Source of the DNA: Clostridia bacterium
GTDB taxonomy: Bacteria > Bacillota_A > Clostridia > TANB77 > CAG-508
NCBI GenBank assembly: GCA_017475185.1
Contig: JAFVGB010000010.1
Span: 119,502-183,501, forward strand
DNA: 64,000 bases
Reading direction: 5' to 3'
Shown: positions 8,970 to 17,720 of the stretch, piece by piece
Position numbering within the stretch: the stretch's first letter is position 1
Layout: each line of letters starts with the position of its first letter
The notes under the pieces: generated by a model
What the model was told of the DNA's origin: nothing
What the model saw: only the letters and a program-made list of their open reading frames with translations
The model's database searches: none
Position numbers and translations under genes: made by a program

Positions 8970-10124
8970 GTGAAAATCAAAGTACTTACAATAAAAGATA
9001 TAATAAAATATTTAGCAAAAATGAGTATAGTATTTTGTGTTATAACTATTTTTGCTAAATTTTTTTATGGAAAAAGAAATGTAAACAGTTATTTTGAATT
9101 TAATAGTGTGGAATTTATATCCACAATAAATAAAGAGATTCGATTATTAAAAAATGATACAAATTATAATGTTGAAAATATCAAAAAAAATTACATAAAG
9201 AATACTATCAATAGTGAATTTAGTATGTTTCAAACAGTAGCGGTAACTAATATAAATAACTTGATTAATTCAAATGAACAAGAAACAAATAAAGAAATAC
9301 TAGATAACAATACAAAAGAAAATCAAGTAAATAATGATGAAAATAATGTGAATGAAGAAATTGAAGATGCTAAAACAGGTGTTAATGTTGAAGTTTTACC
9401 ATCTAATATACCAGATAAAAGCACATATGAGATATTTGGGGTTAAATTAAGAAATGAATCAGATTATAATTTAGAAAATGAAATAACTGATTTAAATGCA
9501 GATTTTAATAAACAGGATATTTTAATTTTTCATACACATACATGTGAAAGTTATACTCCAACAGAACAGTATACTTATGAATCAACAGGAAATTACAGAA
9601 CAACTGATTTAAATTATACTGTTGCAAAAGTTGGAGATGAATTAGAAAAATACTTATCTAATTATGGATTTACAGTAGTACATGATAAATCCTATCATGA
9701 TTATCCATCATATAATGGTTCATATAATCGTTCATTGGTAACAGTTCAAAATTTATTGGAAAGTCACACAAATACAGATGTTGTAATAGATCTACATAGA
9801 GATGCAATAGGTGATAATACATATGCACCTACAGTAAAAATTGGAGAAGATTATTGTGCAAGGGTCATGCTAGTTATTGGAACCGATGGAGGGGGGTTAA
9901 CACATAAAAATTGGAGAAATAATTTAAAATTTGCAATTAAATTAGCCCAAAAAGGAAATGAATTATATCCAGGTTTTTTTAAACCAATTATAGTAAGAAA
10001 TTCAAGATATAATCATCATGTATCAAATGCAGCATGTATTATAGAAGTTGGAGCAACTGGAAATACATTAGAACAATGCTTAAATAGCATGAAGTATTTA
10101 GCTAAGGTTTATAATGAAATGTAA
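8970..10124 (+). CDS. spoIIP: Stage II sporulation protein P (SpoIIP), septal peptidoglycan amidase/endopeptidase
   Basis: In Bacillus, SpoIIP works with SpoIID and SpoIIM to thin septal peptidoglycan and drive engulfment; here a 384-residue protein. An N-terminal hydrophobic anchor is followed by an Asn/Glu-rich linker (residues about 95-135). The catalytic domain starts near ILIFHTHTCESY and continues with the VVIDLHRDAIGD and IVRNSRYNHHVS segments and a C-terminal Glu in IIEVGATGNT, matching the zinc ligands of the family. The start is GTG at 8970, 9 nt after AAAGGAG. It suggests that sporulation or a derived cell-wall process exists in this lineage. Confidence 0.9.
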   Translation: MKIKVLTIKDIIKYLAKMSIVFCVITIFAKFFYGKRNVNSYFEFNSVEFISTINKEIRLLKNDTNYNVENIKKNYIKNTINSEFSMFQTVAVTNINNLINSNEQETNKEILDNNTKENQVNNDENNVNEEIEDAKTGVNVEVLPSNIPDKSTYEIFGVKLRNESDYNLENEITDLNADFNKQDILIFHTHTCESYTPTEQYTYESTGNYRTTDLNYTVAKVGDELEKYLSNYGFTVVHDKSYHDYPSYNGSYNRSLVTVQNLLESHTNTDVVIDLHRDAIGDNTYAPTVKIGEDYCARVMLVIGTDGGGLTHKNWRNNLKFAIKLAQKGNELYPGFFKPIIVRNSRYNHHVSNAACIIEVGATGNTLEQCLNSMKYLAKVYNEM

Positions 10125-10141
10125 AAAATCTGATTTCGGTC

Positions 10142-10170
10142 TTGAAATTATTTGTCACATAAGATAGAAT
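10142..10170 (+). promoter_or_regulatory. Sigma-A-type promoter for pgi
   Basis: TTGAAA at 10142-10147 and TAGAAT at 10165-10170 are separated by exactly 17 nt, 31 nt before the chosen start of pgi. Confidence 0.6.
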
Positions 10171-10201
10171 TATGTCATATACTAAAGAAGGAGTGATTAT
10201 G

Positions 10202-11521
10202 ATGTCAAATATTAACGTGGATTTTGAAAATAGTAAAATTACAGGAAAAGAGATTATGGTCTACTCAGAAAACGTTGAAAAAATACATATGATGATGAAT
10301 AAAAAGGCTAATAATAAAGATGAATTTTTAGGATGGCTTACCTGGCCAACTAAATATGGAAAAAGAGAATTTGAAAAAATAAAAAAATGTGCAAAAAGAA
10401 TTCAAGAAAATTCAGATGTACTAGTAGTTATAGGCATAGGGGGATCATATTTAGGAGCAAGAGCGGTCATTGAATCTTTAACAAATACATTCTATAATAT
10501 TCAATCAAAAGAGGATAGAAAATTTCCACAAATATTTTATGTTGGAAATAATTTAAGTAGCACATATATAAACGATTTAATTGAATTAATACAAGATAAA
10601 GATATTTCAATAAATGTAATTTCTAAATCAGGTACAACAACTGAGCCAGCAATTGCATTTAGAATATTTAGAAATTTATTAGAAGATAAATATGGTATAA
10701 AAGAAGCACAAAAAAGAATATATGTTACAACTGATAAACAAAATGGAGCATTAAGAGAATTAGCTGATGAAGAAGGATATGAAAGCTTTGTAATTCCTAA
10801 TAATATCGGAGGAAGATATTCAGTATTAACACCAGTTGGCCTGCTGCCTATTGCAGTAGCTGGAATAGATATTGACAAATTGATGAATGGTGCTCGTTTT
10901 GCACAAGAAAAATACAATGATTCTAATTTAAAATATAATGACTGTTATAAGTATGCAGTTGCAAGAAATATATTATATAAACAAGAAAAAAACATCGAGA
11001 TTTTAGCATGTTATAATCCAAAACTTCATTATATGGTTGAATGGTGGAAACAATTATATGGGGAAAGTGAAGGTAAAGAATTAAAAGGAATTTTTCCAGC
11101 TGGTGTAGAATTCACAACAGATTTACATTCTTTGGGACAATATATACAAGAAGGAAAAAGAAATTTATTTGAAACGGTGCTTAGTGTTGAAGATGAAGAA
11201 TCAGATATCGTGATTAATTATGAAGATGATAACTTAGATGGATTGAATTATTTAGCAGATAAAACTTTAAACTATATAAATAAAAAAGCCATGGAAGGAA
11301 CAGTTGAAGCACATGTAGATGGTGGTGTTCCAAATATTATTATCAAAACGGAAAAATTAGAAGAAGATACAATTGGACATTTAATATACTTTTTTGAGAA
11401 AGCATGTGCAATGTCAGGATTGTTATTAGAAGTGAATCCGTTTAATCAACCAGGTGTTGAAAAATATAAAAGAAACATGTTTAGATTACTTGAAAAACCA
11501 GGCTACACAACAAATAAATAA
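10202..11521 (+). CDS. pgi: Glucose-6-phosphate isomerase
   Basis: Interconverts glucose-6-phosphate and fructose-6-phosphate in glycolysis/gluconeogenesis. The 439-residue length matches the short bacterial PGI type. Motifs: [13 protein letters not shown] (phosphate-binding), [10 protein letters not shown] (sugar phosphate loop), [19 protein letters not shown], and the PGI signature [21 protein letters not shown] at 10188-10193 is 8 nt from the ATG at 10202; an ATG one codon upstream is also possible. It has its own promoter. Confidence 0.96.
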   Translation: MSNINVDFENSKITGKEIMVYSENVEKIHMMMNKKANNKDEFLGWLTWPTKYGKREFEKIKKCAKRIQENSDVLVVIGIGGSYLGARAVIESLTNTFYNIQSKEDRKFPQIFYVGNNLSSTYINDLIELIQDKDISINVISKSGTTTEPAIAFRIFRNLLEDKYGIKEAQKRIYVTTDKQNGALRELADEEGYESFVIPNNIGGRYSVLTPVGLLPIAVAGIDIDKLMNGARFAQEKYNDSNLKYNDCYKYAVARNILYKQEKNIEILACYNPKLHYMVEWWKQLYGESEGKELKGIFPAGVEFTTDLHSLGQYIQEGKRNLFETVLSVEDEESDIVINYEDDNLDGLNYLADKTLNYINKKAMEGTVEAHVDGGVPNIIIKTEKLEEDTIGHLIYFFEKACAMSGLLLEVNPFNQPGVEKYKRNMFRLLEKPGYTTNK

Positions 11522-11541
11522 AAGAAAGGAACTTAAGAAAA

Positions 11542-12177
11542 ATGGAAAGAAGAGTAATAAAATTTAATTTAATGGGAGCAATCTTTGTGCTATTACTTAT
11601 TATAGCAGCAATAGTTGGAATAATAGTATTTGCAATAAATGCAAGTAATGGAAAAATAAGAGATAAAAAGATTAAGGAAGATATTCAAGAACAACAGGAA
11701 GCACAAAAAAATGATCAGATGGAAGTTAAAGAAAAAATAATTGTTGGAAATGAACAAAAAGAAATTACAATGAGAACACATATAAGTAAATTAAAGTATA
11801 GAATGAATTATGATGTTGATAGTTTTTATATAATTGATGATGATTCTTCAATAGATAGATATAGTTCTCAATATACAGATGCAATTTACTTAAATGTAAC
11901 AAAAAGTACAGATCCATTTGTAAACAAAGTTAATGAATTAATCACAATAAGTGGAAAAAATAAAACAGAAGATCCATCATATAAATTAAGTGAATTAAAC
12001 ATTAATGGAAAATTATGCTATGTAGAGCGTGCACCTAAAGATAAAGAAATATTTATAAATTATTATATAGAAGCAAATGAAGGATTTTATATTATAGAAA
12101 CACATTGTGGAGAAGAGTTGCAAGAAGTAACACTAGCAACAATAGAAAAAATGATAATGTCATTTGAAGAAATGTAA
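11542..12177 (+). CDS. Membrane-anchored protein of unknown function
   Basis: A 211-residue protein not assigned to a family. One N-terminal transmembrane helix (about residues 11-31) is followed by a charged, probably helical stalk rich in Lys/Glu/Gln (residues 36-70) and an extracellular-type domain of about 140 residues with alternating beta-like segments and many Tyr/Ile. It follows pgi by 20 nt and may be co-transcribed. It ends just before the promoter of the glyS T-box leader. The single-helix-plus-domain layout is often seen in small cell-surface sensors, but that is only suggestive. Confidence 0.7.
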   Translation: MERRVIKFNLMGAIFVLLLIIAAIVGIIVFAINASNGKIRDKKIKEDIQEQQEAQKNDQMEVKEKIIVGNEQKEITMRTHISKLKYRMNYDVDSFYIIDDDSSIDRYSSQYTDAIYLNVTKSTDPFVNKVNELITISGKNKTEDPSYKLSELNINGKLCYVERAPKDKEIFINYYIEANEGFYIIETHCGEELQEVTLATIEKMIMSFEEM

Positions 12178-12214
12178 TTTAAAAGCTTGTAAGATATTAT
12201 TTTACATAAAAATA

Positions 12215-12242
12215 TTGACTTTTATAAAATATGTGATAGAAT
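12215..12242 (+). promoter_or_regulatory. Promoter of the glyS T-box transcript
   Basis: TTGACT (12215-12220), a 16-nt spacer and TAGAAT (12237-12242) place the transcript start near 12249, just before the T-box stem I. Confidence 0.65.
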
Positions 12243-12252
12243 ATATGCAATT

Positions 12253-12465
12253 AAAAAGAGCTATGAAAAAGAAAAAGTATTTATTTTATTTGCAGAGAGC
12301 TAATGGATGGTGTAAATTAGCAATAAAAAAATATGGGGAGCTTTGGAGCTTATAAAAAATATAAAGAGGATAATTAATAAAATTAATTATCAATTAGGGT
12401 GGAACCGCGGAATTTAACTTTCGTCCCTAGCTAAATTTATAGCTAGTTGGACGAAATTTTTTTTG
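12253..12465 (+). ncRNA. T-box riboswitch leader of glyS
   Basis: The leader senses uncharged tRNA-Gly and stops or permits transcription. The conserved T-box AGGGTGGAACCGCGG is at 12396-12410. It is followed by a terminator whose lower stem is TTTCGTCC/GGACGAAA (around 12419-12454), with an extra CTAGCTA hairpin inside, and a T run to 12464. Stem I contains AGAGAGC, the AATGGATGGTG distal-loop type sequence, and a closing TTTGGAGCTT. A GGA triplet at 12337-12339, just before GCTTTGGAGC, is a plausible glycine specifier; the specifier assignment is inference. Confidence 0.9.
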
Positions 12466-12496
12466 AAACAAAAAAAGACCGTCCACAAACGTTTCA
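12464..12496. repeat. 33-nt dispersed repeat with GAAAC/GTTTC arms
   Basis: The element starts TGAAAC and ends GTTTCA (inverted 6-nt arms) and has AAAAAAAGACCGTCC in the middle. It sits exactly between the T-box terminator T run and the glyS ribosome site. It differs at only two positions from the 33-nt element at 40102-40134. Confidence 0.75.
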
Positions 12497-12519
12497 AAAA
12501 TTTAAAAGGAGGAATTATT

Positions 12520-13902
12520 ATGTTAGAAAACATGGACAAATTAGTAGCGTTATGTAAAGGTAGAGGGTATGTTTATCCTGGTTCAGAAATTTATGGAGGT
12601 TTAGCAAATTCATGGGATTATGGTCCTTTAGGTGTTGAATTAAAAAATAACATTAAAAATGCATGGAGAAAGAAGTTTATTCAAGAAAATAAATATAATG
12701 TTGGACTTGATGCAGCAATTTTGATGAATCCACAAACATGGGTTGCATCTGGACACGTTGGAGGTTTTAGTGATCCACTTATAGATTGTAGAGAATGTAA
12801 AACAAGACATAGAGCAGATAAATTAATAGAAGAATGGATGCATGAACATAATTGTGAAGAAATTGTTGATGGTTGGTCAGATGATAAAATGATTAACTAT
12901 ATGAAAGAGAATCATATTGCATGTCCAAATTGTGGAAAAGAAAATTTTACATCAATAAGAAAATTTAACTTGATGTTCAAAACTTTCCAAGGAGTAACAG
13001 AAGATGCTAAATCAGAAATTTACTTAAGACCAGAAACAGCACAAGGTATATTTGTTAACTTTAAAAATGTTCAAAGAACAACAAGAAGAAAATTACCAAT
13101 GGGTATTGCACAAATAGGTAAATCATTTAGAAATGAAATTACACCAGGAAACTTTATTTTTAGAATTCGTGAATTTGAACAAATGGAGCTTGAATTTTTC
13201 TGCAAGCCAGGAACTGAATTAGAATGGCATAAATATTGGAAAGAATTTTGTGAAAATTGGTTATTAAGTTTAGGTATTAAAAAAGAAAATATCAGATTAA
13301 GAGATCACAGCAAAGAAGAATTATCACATTATAGTAATGCAACAACAGACATAGAATTTACATTCCCATTTGGATGGGGAGAATTATGGGGAATTGCATC
13401 AAGAACAGACTTTGACCTAAGCAGACATATGGAGCATTCTAAACAAGATTTATCTTACTTAGATCCAGAGACAAATGAGAAATACATACCATATGTAATT
13501 GAACCATCACTTGGATGTGACAGAGTTGCATTAGCATTTTTATGCAATGCATATGAAGAAGAGGAAATTGCAGAAGGAGATGTTCGTACAGTATTACACT
13601 TACACCCAGCATTAGCACCATATAAAGTTGCAGTATTACCATTATCAAAAAAATTAAGTGATAAAGCAAGTGAAGTATATGAAATGCTATCAAAAAAATT
13701 CATGTGTGATTATGATGAAGCAGGAAGCATTGGAAAACGTTACAGAAGAGAAGATGAAATTGGAACACCATATTGTGTAACAGTTGATTTTGATACATTA
13801 GAAGATAATCAAGTTACAGTTAGAGATAGAGATACAATGGAACAAATTAGAATTTCAATTGATGAATTATCTAACTGGATTGAGAAAAAATTAGAATTCT
13901 AA
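12520..13902 (+). CDS. glyS: Glycyl-tRNA synthetase (homodimeric, class II)
   Basis: Charges tRNA-Gly. The 460-residue, single-chain alpha2 type (also called glyQS) has the N-terminal signature [14 protein letters not shown], class II motif 2 region [27 protein letters not shown], and motif 3 [10 protein letters not shown]. The anticodon-binding domain is at the C-terminus. Cys-containing insertions ([11 protein letters not shown] and CPNCGKENF) resemble a zinc site. The ATG at 12520 follows AAAGGAGG at ideal spacing; the upstream in-frame ATG at 12463 lies in the T-box terminator and repeat, so it is rejected. Expression is controlled by the T-box. Confidence 0.96.
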   Translation: MLENMDKLVALCKGRGYVYPGSEIYGGLANSWDYGPLGVELKNNIKNAWRKKFIQENKYNVGLDAAILMNPQTWVASGHVGGFSDPLIDCRECKTRHRADKLIEEWMHEHNCEEIVDGWSDDKMINYMKENHIACPNCGKENFTSIRKFNLMFKTFQGVTEDAKSEIYLRPETAQGIFVNFKNVQRTTRRKLPMGIAQIGKSFRNEITPGNFIFRIREFEQMELEFFCKPGTELEWHKYWKEFCENWLLSLGIKKENIRLRDHSKEELSHYSNATTDIEFTFPFGWGELWGIASRTDFDLSRHMEHSKQDLSYLDPETNEKYIPYVIEPSLGCDRVALAFLCNAYEEEEIAEGDVRTVLHLHPALAPYKVAVLPLSKKLSDKASEVYEMLSKKFMCDYDEAGSIGKRYRREDEIGTPYCVTVDFDTLEDNQVTVRDRDTMEQIRISIDELSNWIEKKLEF

Positions 13903-13942
13903 GTAATAACAAAATTTGTTCATTTAAAAGTGAGGTGAAAAA

Positions 13943-14857
13943 ATGGAGTTAAGTAATGAGCAACTTGATAGCATAAGAAATATAATTAGAAATGGTAAGC
14001 TTCGAAATAGAAATGAAATTTTAGCTGCTTTTTTCAAAGATAAAAAAATATTTAAAGATGATAAAACTTTTAAAGTATTTGAATTATATAAGAATGCAAT
14101 GAGGACTGCTCAATATACAGATCAAGGAAGTCTTGAATTAGATATATCTAAAAAACTATATATTTCAAAAGAAAATGTTAATTCAATAATACAATATATT
14201 GATTTTATTAGTAAAAAAGTAGAATATGAAATTAGATATAAATATATGGGAAGTTACTATAAAACTCATATAAAAAAACTAAAGAATGAGCAGAATGAAG
14301 TAAGAAAAATGAATGAGTGTAAAACAGCTTATATAAAAAAAGAAGAAGTTCAAAGAAGGCAATTGGATACAATATTTAAAAATTATGAAGAAGCATCAAA
14401 AACTGGAAAATTATCTATAAAAAAATTAAAAAACAATATAGATGGTATAGAAAACAGAATAAAATTACTAGGTAATTTAACATTAGATAGATTGTTTTTA
14501 GCAGCTATGTATGCAGATATAGGGGAAGTTGATAAATGTAATGCTATTTTATATAAATTCGAATTTGACAAGTTATCCAGGGACGAAAAAGAAAGATATA
14601 AAAAAGCTAAAGTAAAGGAAATTCGTGTAACTAATATTAATTATATTTCCAGTTTATATGCAAAAGGATATAGTTATGAGCAAATAAAAGAAGAATGTGA
14701 AAAACAGGCAACCAGTTATAGAGCAGGGATTACCGCAAAAGGTGAACAAAAAGTAGAAGCAATAGGATTAACTCCAGATTTTATAAAAAAAGTTTATAAT
14801 AAATTACTAAATGGTCAAATTAAAGTTAGTGTAAATAAAAATGAAAAAGAACTATAA
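13943..14857 (+). CDS. Protein of unknown function (304 aa, helical, Lys-rich)
   Basis: I do not recognise a family. The start ATG follows GAGGTGAAA and the gene ends at a strong terminator. The sequence is predicted mostly helical: an N-terminal segment of about 85 residues, a charged region around residues 110-180 likely to form coiled coil, then YISSLYAKGYSYEQIKEECEKQ, which resembles a small helix-turn-helix, and a basic C-terminus. No signal peptide or membrane segment is seen, so it is probably cytoplasmic. It follows glyS by 40 nt and may be read through from it. Base composition is like its neighbours. Confidence 0.65.
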   Translation: MELSNEQLDSIRNIIRNGKLRNRNEILAAFFKDKKIFKDDKTFKVFELYKNAMRTAQYTDQGSLELDISKKLYISKENVNSIIQYIDFISKKVEYEIRYKYMGSYYKTHIKKLKNEQNEVRKMNECKTAYIKKEEVQRRQLDTIFKNYEEASKTGKLSIKKLKNNIDGIENRIKLLGNLTLDRLFLAAMYADIGEVDKCNAILYKFEFDKLSRDEKERYKKAKVKEIRVTNINYISSLYAKGYSYEQIKEECEKQATSYRAGITAKGEQKVEAIGLTPDFIKKVYNKLLNGQIKVSVNKNEKEL

Positions 14858-14858
14858 A

Positions 14859-14897
14859 AACAAGCTAGAATTATTTATAATTCTAGCTTGTTTTTTT
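14859..14897 (+). terminator. Intrinsic terminator
   Basis: A perfect 15-bp stem (14859-14873 with 14878-14892), a 4-nt TTTA loop and a T run up to 14897. Confidence 0.92.
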
Positions 14898-14974
14898 AAA
14901 ATATATGTTATAATAATTTTATAAAAAAATATAGTACGATAAAATTAAAAATATACAAAGGAGGAAATACAAAT

Positions 14975-17590
14975 ATGGATAAAAAATATGTGTATTTATT
15001 TAGTGAAGGAAATAGCAACATGAGAGAATTACTAGGTGGAAAAGGTGCAAATTTAGCAGAAATGACAAATTTAGGATTGCCTGTTCCAGGAGGTTTTACA
15101 ATTACAACAGAAGCATGTAACAATTACTATGATAATAATGAAGTTATATCAGAAGAAATTCAAAAACAAATTTATGATGGATTAGAAAAAATAGAAAAAA
15201 CATCAGGTAAAGAATTAGGAAATAAAGATAATCCATTGCTTTTATCAGTTCGTTCAGGAGCTAGAGCTTCAATGCCAGGAATGATGGACACAATTTTGAA
15301 TTTAGGAATAAATGATGAGGTTGTTCAAACTTTAGCAGCCAAGAACAGAAGATTTGCATTTGACAGTTACAGAAGATTTATTCAAATGTATAGTGATGTT
15401 GTAAAAGAAATTCCTAAGAAATTATTTGAAGATGCAATAGATACAAAGAAATATCAAAGAGGATTAAAACTTGATACAGACATGGATGCAAATGATTTAG
15501 AAGATTTGGTAAAAGTGTTTAAAGGAATTTATAAGGAACAAACTGGAGAAGACTTTCCTCAAAATTCAAGAGAACAATTACTAGATTCAGTAAAAGCAGT
15601 TTTTAAATCATGGAATAATCCAAGAGCTATAACATACAGAAGACTAAATGACATTCCATCAAATTGGGGAACAGCTGTAAATGTTCAAACAATGGTCTTT
15701 GGAAACATGGGAGACGATTGCGGTACAGGAGTTGCATTTTCACGTAATCCAGCAACAGGTGAAAATAAAGTCTTTGGAGAATTTTTAATGAATGCGCAGG
15801 GTGAAGATGTTGTTGCAGGTGTAAGAACTCCATCTGAAATTGCGACATTAAAAGATGTTGATGAAAAATCATACAATGAATTTATTGGATATGCAAAAAA
15901 ACTAGAAGAACATTATAAAGATATGCAAGATATGGAATTTACAATAGAACATGGAAAATTATACATTCTTCAAACTAGAAATGGAAAAAGAACAGCAAAT
16001 GCTGCGTTAAAAATTGCGGTTGACATGGAAGCAGAAGGATTAATTACAAAAGAAGAGGCTATTTTAAAAGTAGAACCAAAACAACTAGAACAATTATTAC
16101 ATCCAAATTTTGATGCGAATAAACTAAAAAAAGCAAAAGTTATTGCAAAAGGCTTACCAGCATCACCAGGAGCTGGAACAGGAAAAATTGTTTTTTCAGC
16201 AGCTAAAGCACAAGAATTAGCAGCAGCAGGAGAAAAAGAATTAGTATTGGTTAGATTAGAAACTTCACCAGAAGATATAGAAGGAATGATAGTTTGTAAT
16301 GGAGTTCTAACAATAAGAGGTGGAATGACATCACATGCAGCAGTTGTAGCGCGTGGAATGGGAACATGCTGTATAGCAGGATGTGGAGAATTAACAATAA
16401 ATGAAAGTGATAACAGTTTTGTAACTGCAAATGGTGAAGTGTTTCATGAAGGAGATTACATATCTCTAGATGGAAGTACAGGAATAGTTTATGGAGAAAA
16501 GGTAGAAACAGTAAATGCATCAGTATCGGGAGATTTTGCTAAGTTTATGGGATGGGCTGATTCTATAAGAAAATTAGAAGTACGTGCTAATGCTGATAAT
16601 GCAAGAGATGCAAAACAAGCATATGAATTTGGAGCACAAGGAATAGGTTTATGTAGAACTGAGCACATGTTTTTTGAAGGAGAAAGAATTGCAGCAATAA
16701 GAGAAATGATAGTTTCAAAAACACCAGAGCAAAGAGCATCAGCTTTAGAAAAAATATTACCAATGCAAAGAGGCGATTTTGAAGAATTATATAGAACTAT
16801 GAAAGGATATCCTGTAACAATAAGACTTTTAGACCCACCATTACATGAATTTTTACCACATGAAGATTCTGAAATAAGAGATTTAGCGAAAGATATGAAT
16901 ATGACATTTGAAGAATTAAAGGAAATAGTAGTAAACTTACATGAATTCAATCCAATGATGGGACATAGAGGATGTAGATTAGATGTAACATATCCTGAAA
17001 TTGCTGTTATGCAAACAAAAGCAATTATAGAAGCTGCAATCAATGTTAAAAAAGATGGAATTGATGTTCATCCTGAAATAATGATTCCACTAATCGGAGA
17101 TATTAAAGAAATTAAATATGTAAAAGATTTAATTACTCAAACAGCAGATAAAATTATAAATGCATATGAAGTTGAATTAAAATATATGGTTGGAACAATG
17201 ATTGAAATTCCACGTGCATGTATAATAGCTGATGAAATTGCAAAAGAAGCGGAATTTTTCTCATTTGGAACTAATGATTTAACACAATTAACATATGGAT
17301 TTAGCCGTGATGATGCTGGAAAATTCTTAAAATCATATTATGAAAAGAAAATATTCGATTTTGATCCATTCCAAAGGATTGATGAAGAAGGTGTAGGAAA
17401 ACTTGTTGAAACAGCTGTAAAACTAGGAAAGTCAGCAAGACCAAATATAGAACTTGGAATTTGCGGTGAACATGGAGGAGATCCGAAATCAGTTGAATTC
17501 TGTCATAGAGTAGGATTAGATTATGTTTCTTGCTCTCCATTTAGAGTTCCAATTGCAAGATTAGCGGCAGCACAAGCTGCAGTAAGATAA
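14975..17590 (+). CDS. ppdK: Pyruvate, phosphate dikinase
   Basis: Interconverts pyruvate, ATP and Pi with PEP, AMP and PPi, and is common in anaerobes as a PPi-linked pyruvate kinase substitute. The 871-residue length is typical. An N-terminal ATP-grasp domain contains LLSVRSGARASMPGMMDT. The mobile phospho-histidine domain has GGMTSHAAVVARGMG with the catalytic His near residue 453. The C-terminal PEP/pyruvate TIM barrel contains MGHRGCR, FSFGTNDLTQ and GICGEHGGDP, with the catalytic Cys near 830. The ATG at 14975 follows AAAGGAGG. It is a single-gene unit. Confidence 0.97.
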   Translation: MDKKYVYLFSEGNSNMRELLGGKGANLAEMTNLGLPVPGGFTITTEACNNYYDNNEVISEEIQKQIYDGLEKIEKTSGKELGNKDNPLLLSVRSGARASMPGMMDTILNLGINDEVVQTLAAKNRRFAFDSYRRFIQMYSDVVKEIPKKLFEDAIDTKKYQRGLKLDTDMDANDLEDLVKVFKGIYKEQTGEDFPQNSREQLLDSVKAVFKSWNNPRAITYRRLNDIPSNWGTAVNVQTMVFGNMGDDCGTGVAFSRNPATGENKVFGEFLMNAQGEDVVAGVRTPSEIATLKDVDEKSYNEFIGYAKKLEEHYKDMQDMEFTIEHGKLYILQTRNGKRTANAALKIAVDMEAEGLITKEEAILKVEPKQLEQLLHPNFDANKLKKAKVIAKGLPASPGAGTGKIVFSAAKAQELAAAGEKELVLVRLETSPEDIEGMIVCNGVLTIRGGMTSHAAVVARGMGTCCIAGCGELTINESDNSFVTANGEVFHEGDYISLDGSTGIVYGEKVETVNASVSGDFAKFMGWADSIRKLEVRANADNARDAKQAYEFGAQGIGLCRTEHMFFEGERIAAIREMIVSKTPEQRASALEKILPMQRGDFEELYRTMKGYPVTIRLLDPPLHEFLPHEDSEIRDLAKDMNMTFEELKEIVVNLHEFNPMMGHRGCRLDVTYPEIAVMQTKAIIEAAINVKKDGIDVHPEIMIPLIGDIKEIKYVKDLITQTADKIINAYEVELKYMVGTMIEIPRACIIADEIAKEAEFFSFGTNDLTQLTYGFSRDDAGKFLKSYYEKKIFDFDPFQRIDEEGVGKLVETAVKLGKSARPNIELGICGEHGGDPKSVEFCHRVGLDYVSCSPFRVPIARLAAAQAAVR

Positions 17591-17649
17591 TTAAATTATT
17601 TCGCAAATATTACATCAATATTACAATTTCGTAAAATATTCTAATAACA

Positions 17650-17678
17650 TTGACTACTTTTTTCAACAATGATATACT
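17650..17678 (+). promoter_or_regulatory. Sigma-A-type promoter for the dockerin glucosaminidase gene
   Basis: TTGACT (17650-17655), 17-nt spacer, TATACT (17673-17678). Confidence 0.7.
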
Positions 17679-17720
17679 AAATTTGTAAAAATATGTTGCA
17701 AAAGAGGAGGTTGGAAAAAA

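Noticed and set aside
12164..12355. A 63-codon open frame overlapping the end of the gene at 11542
   Set aside because: It covers the glyS promoter and stem I of the T-box; no ribosome site, no family pattern. The T-box fully explains the sequence.
12463..12519. An upstream in-frame ATG that would lengthen GlyRS by 19 residues
   Set aside because: It lies in the T-box terminator T run and the dispersed repeat. The proper ribosome site AAAGGAGG is just before the ATG at 12520.
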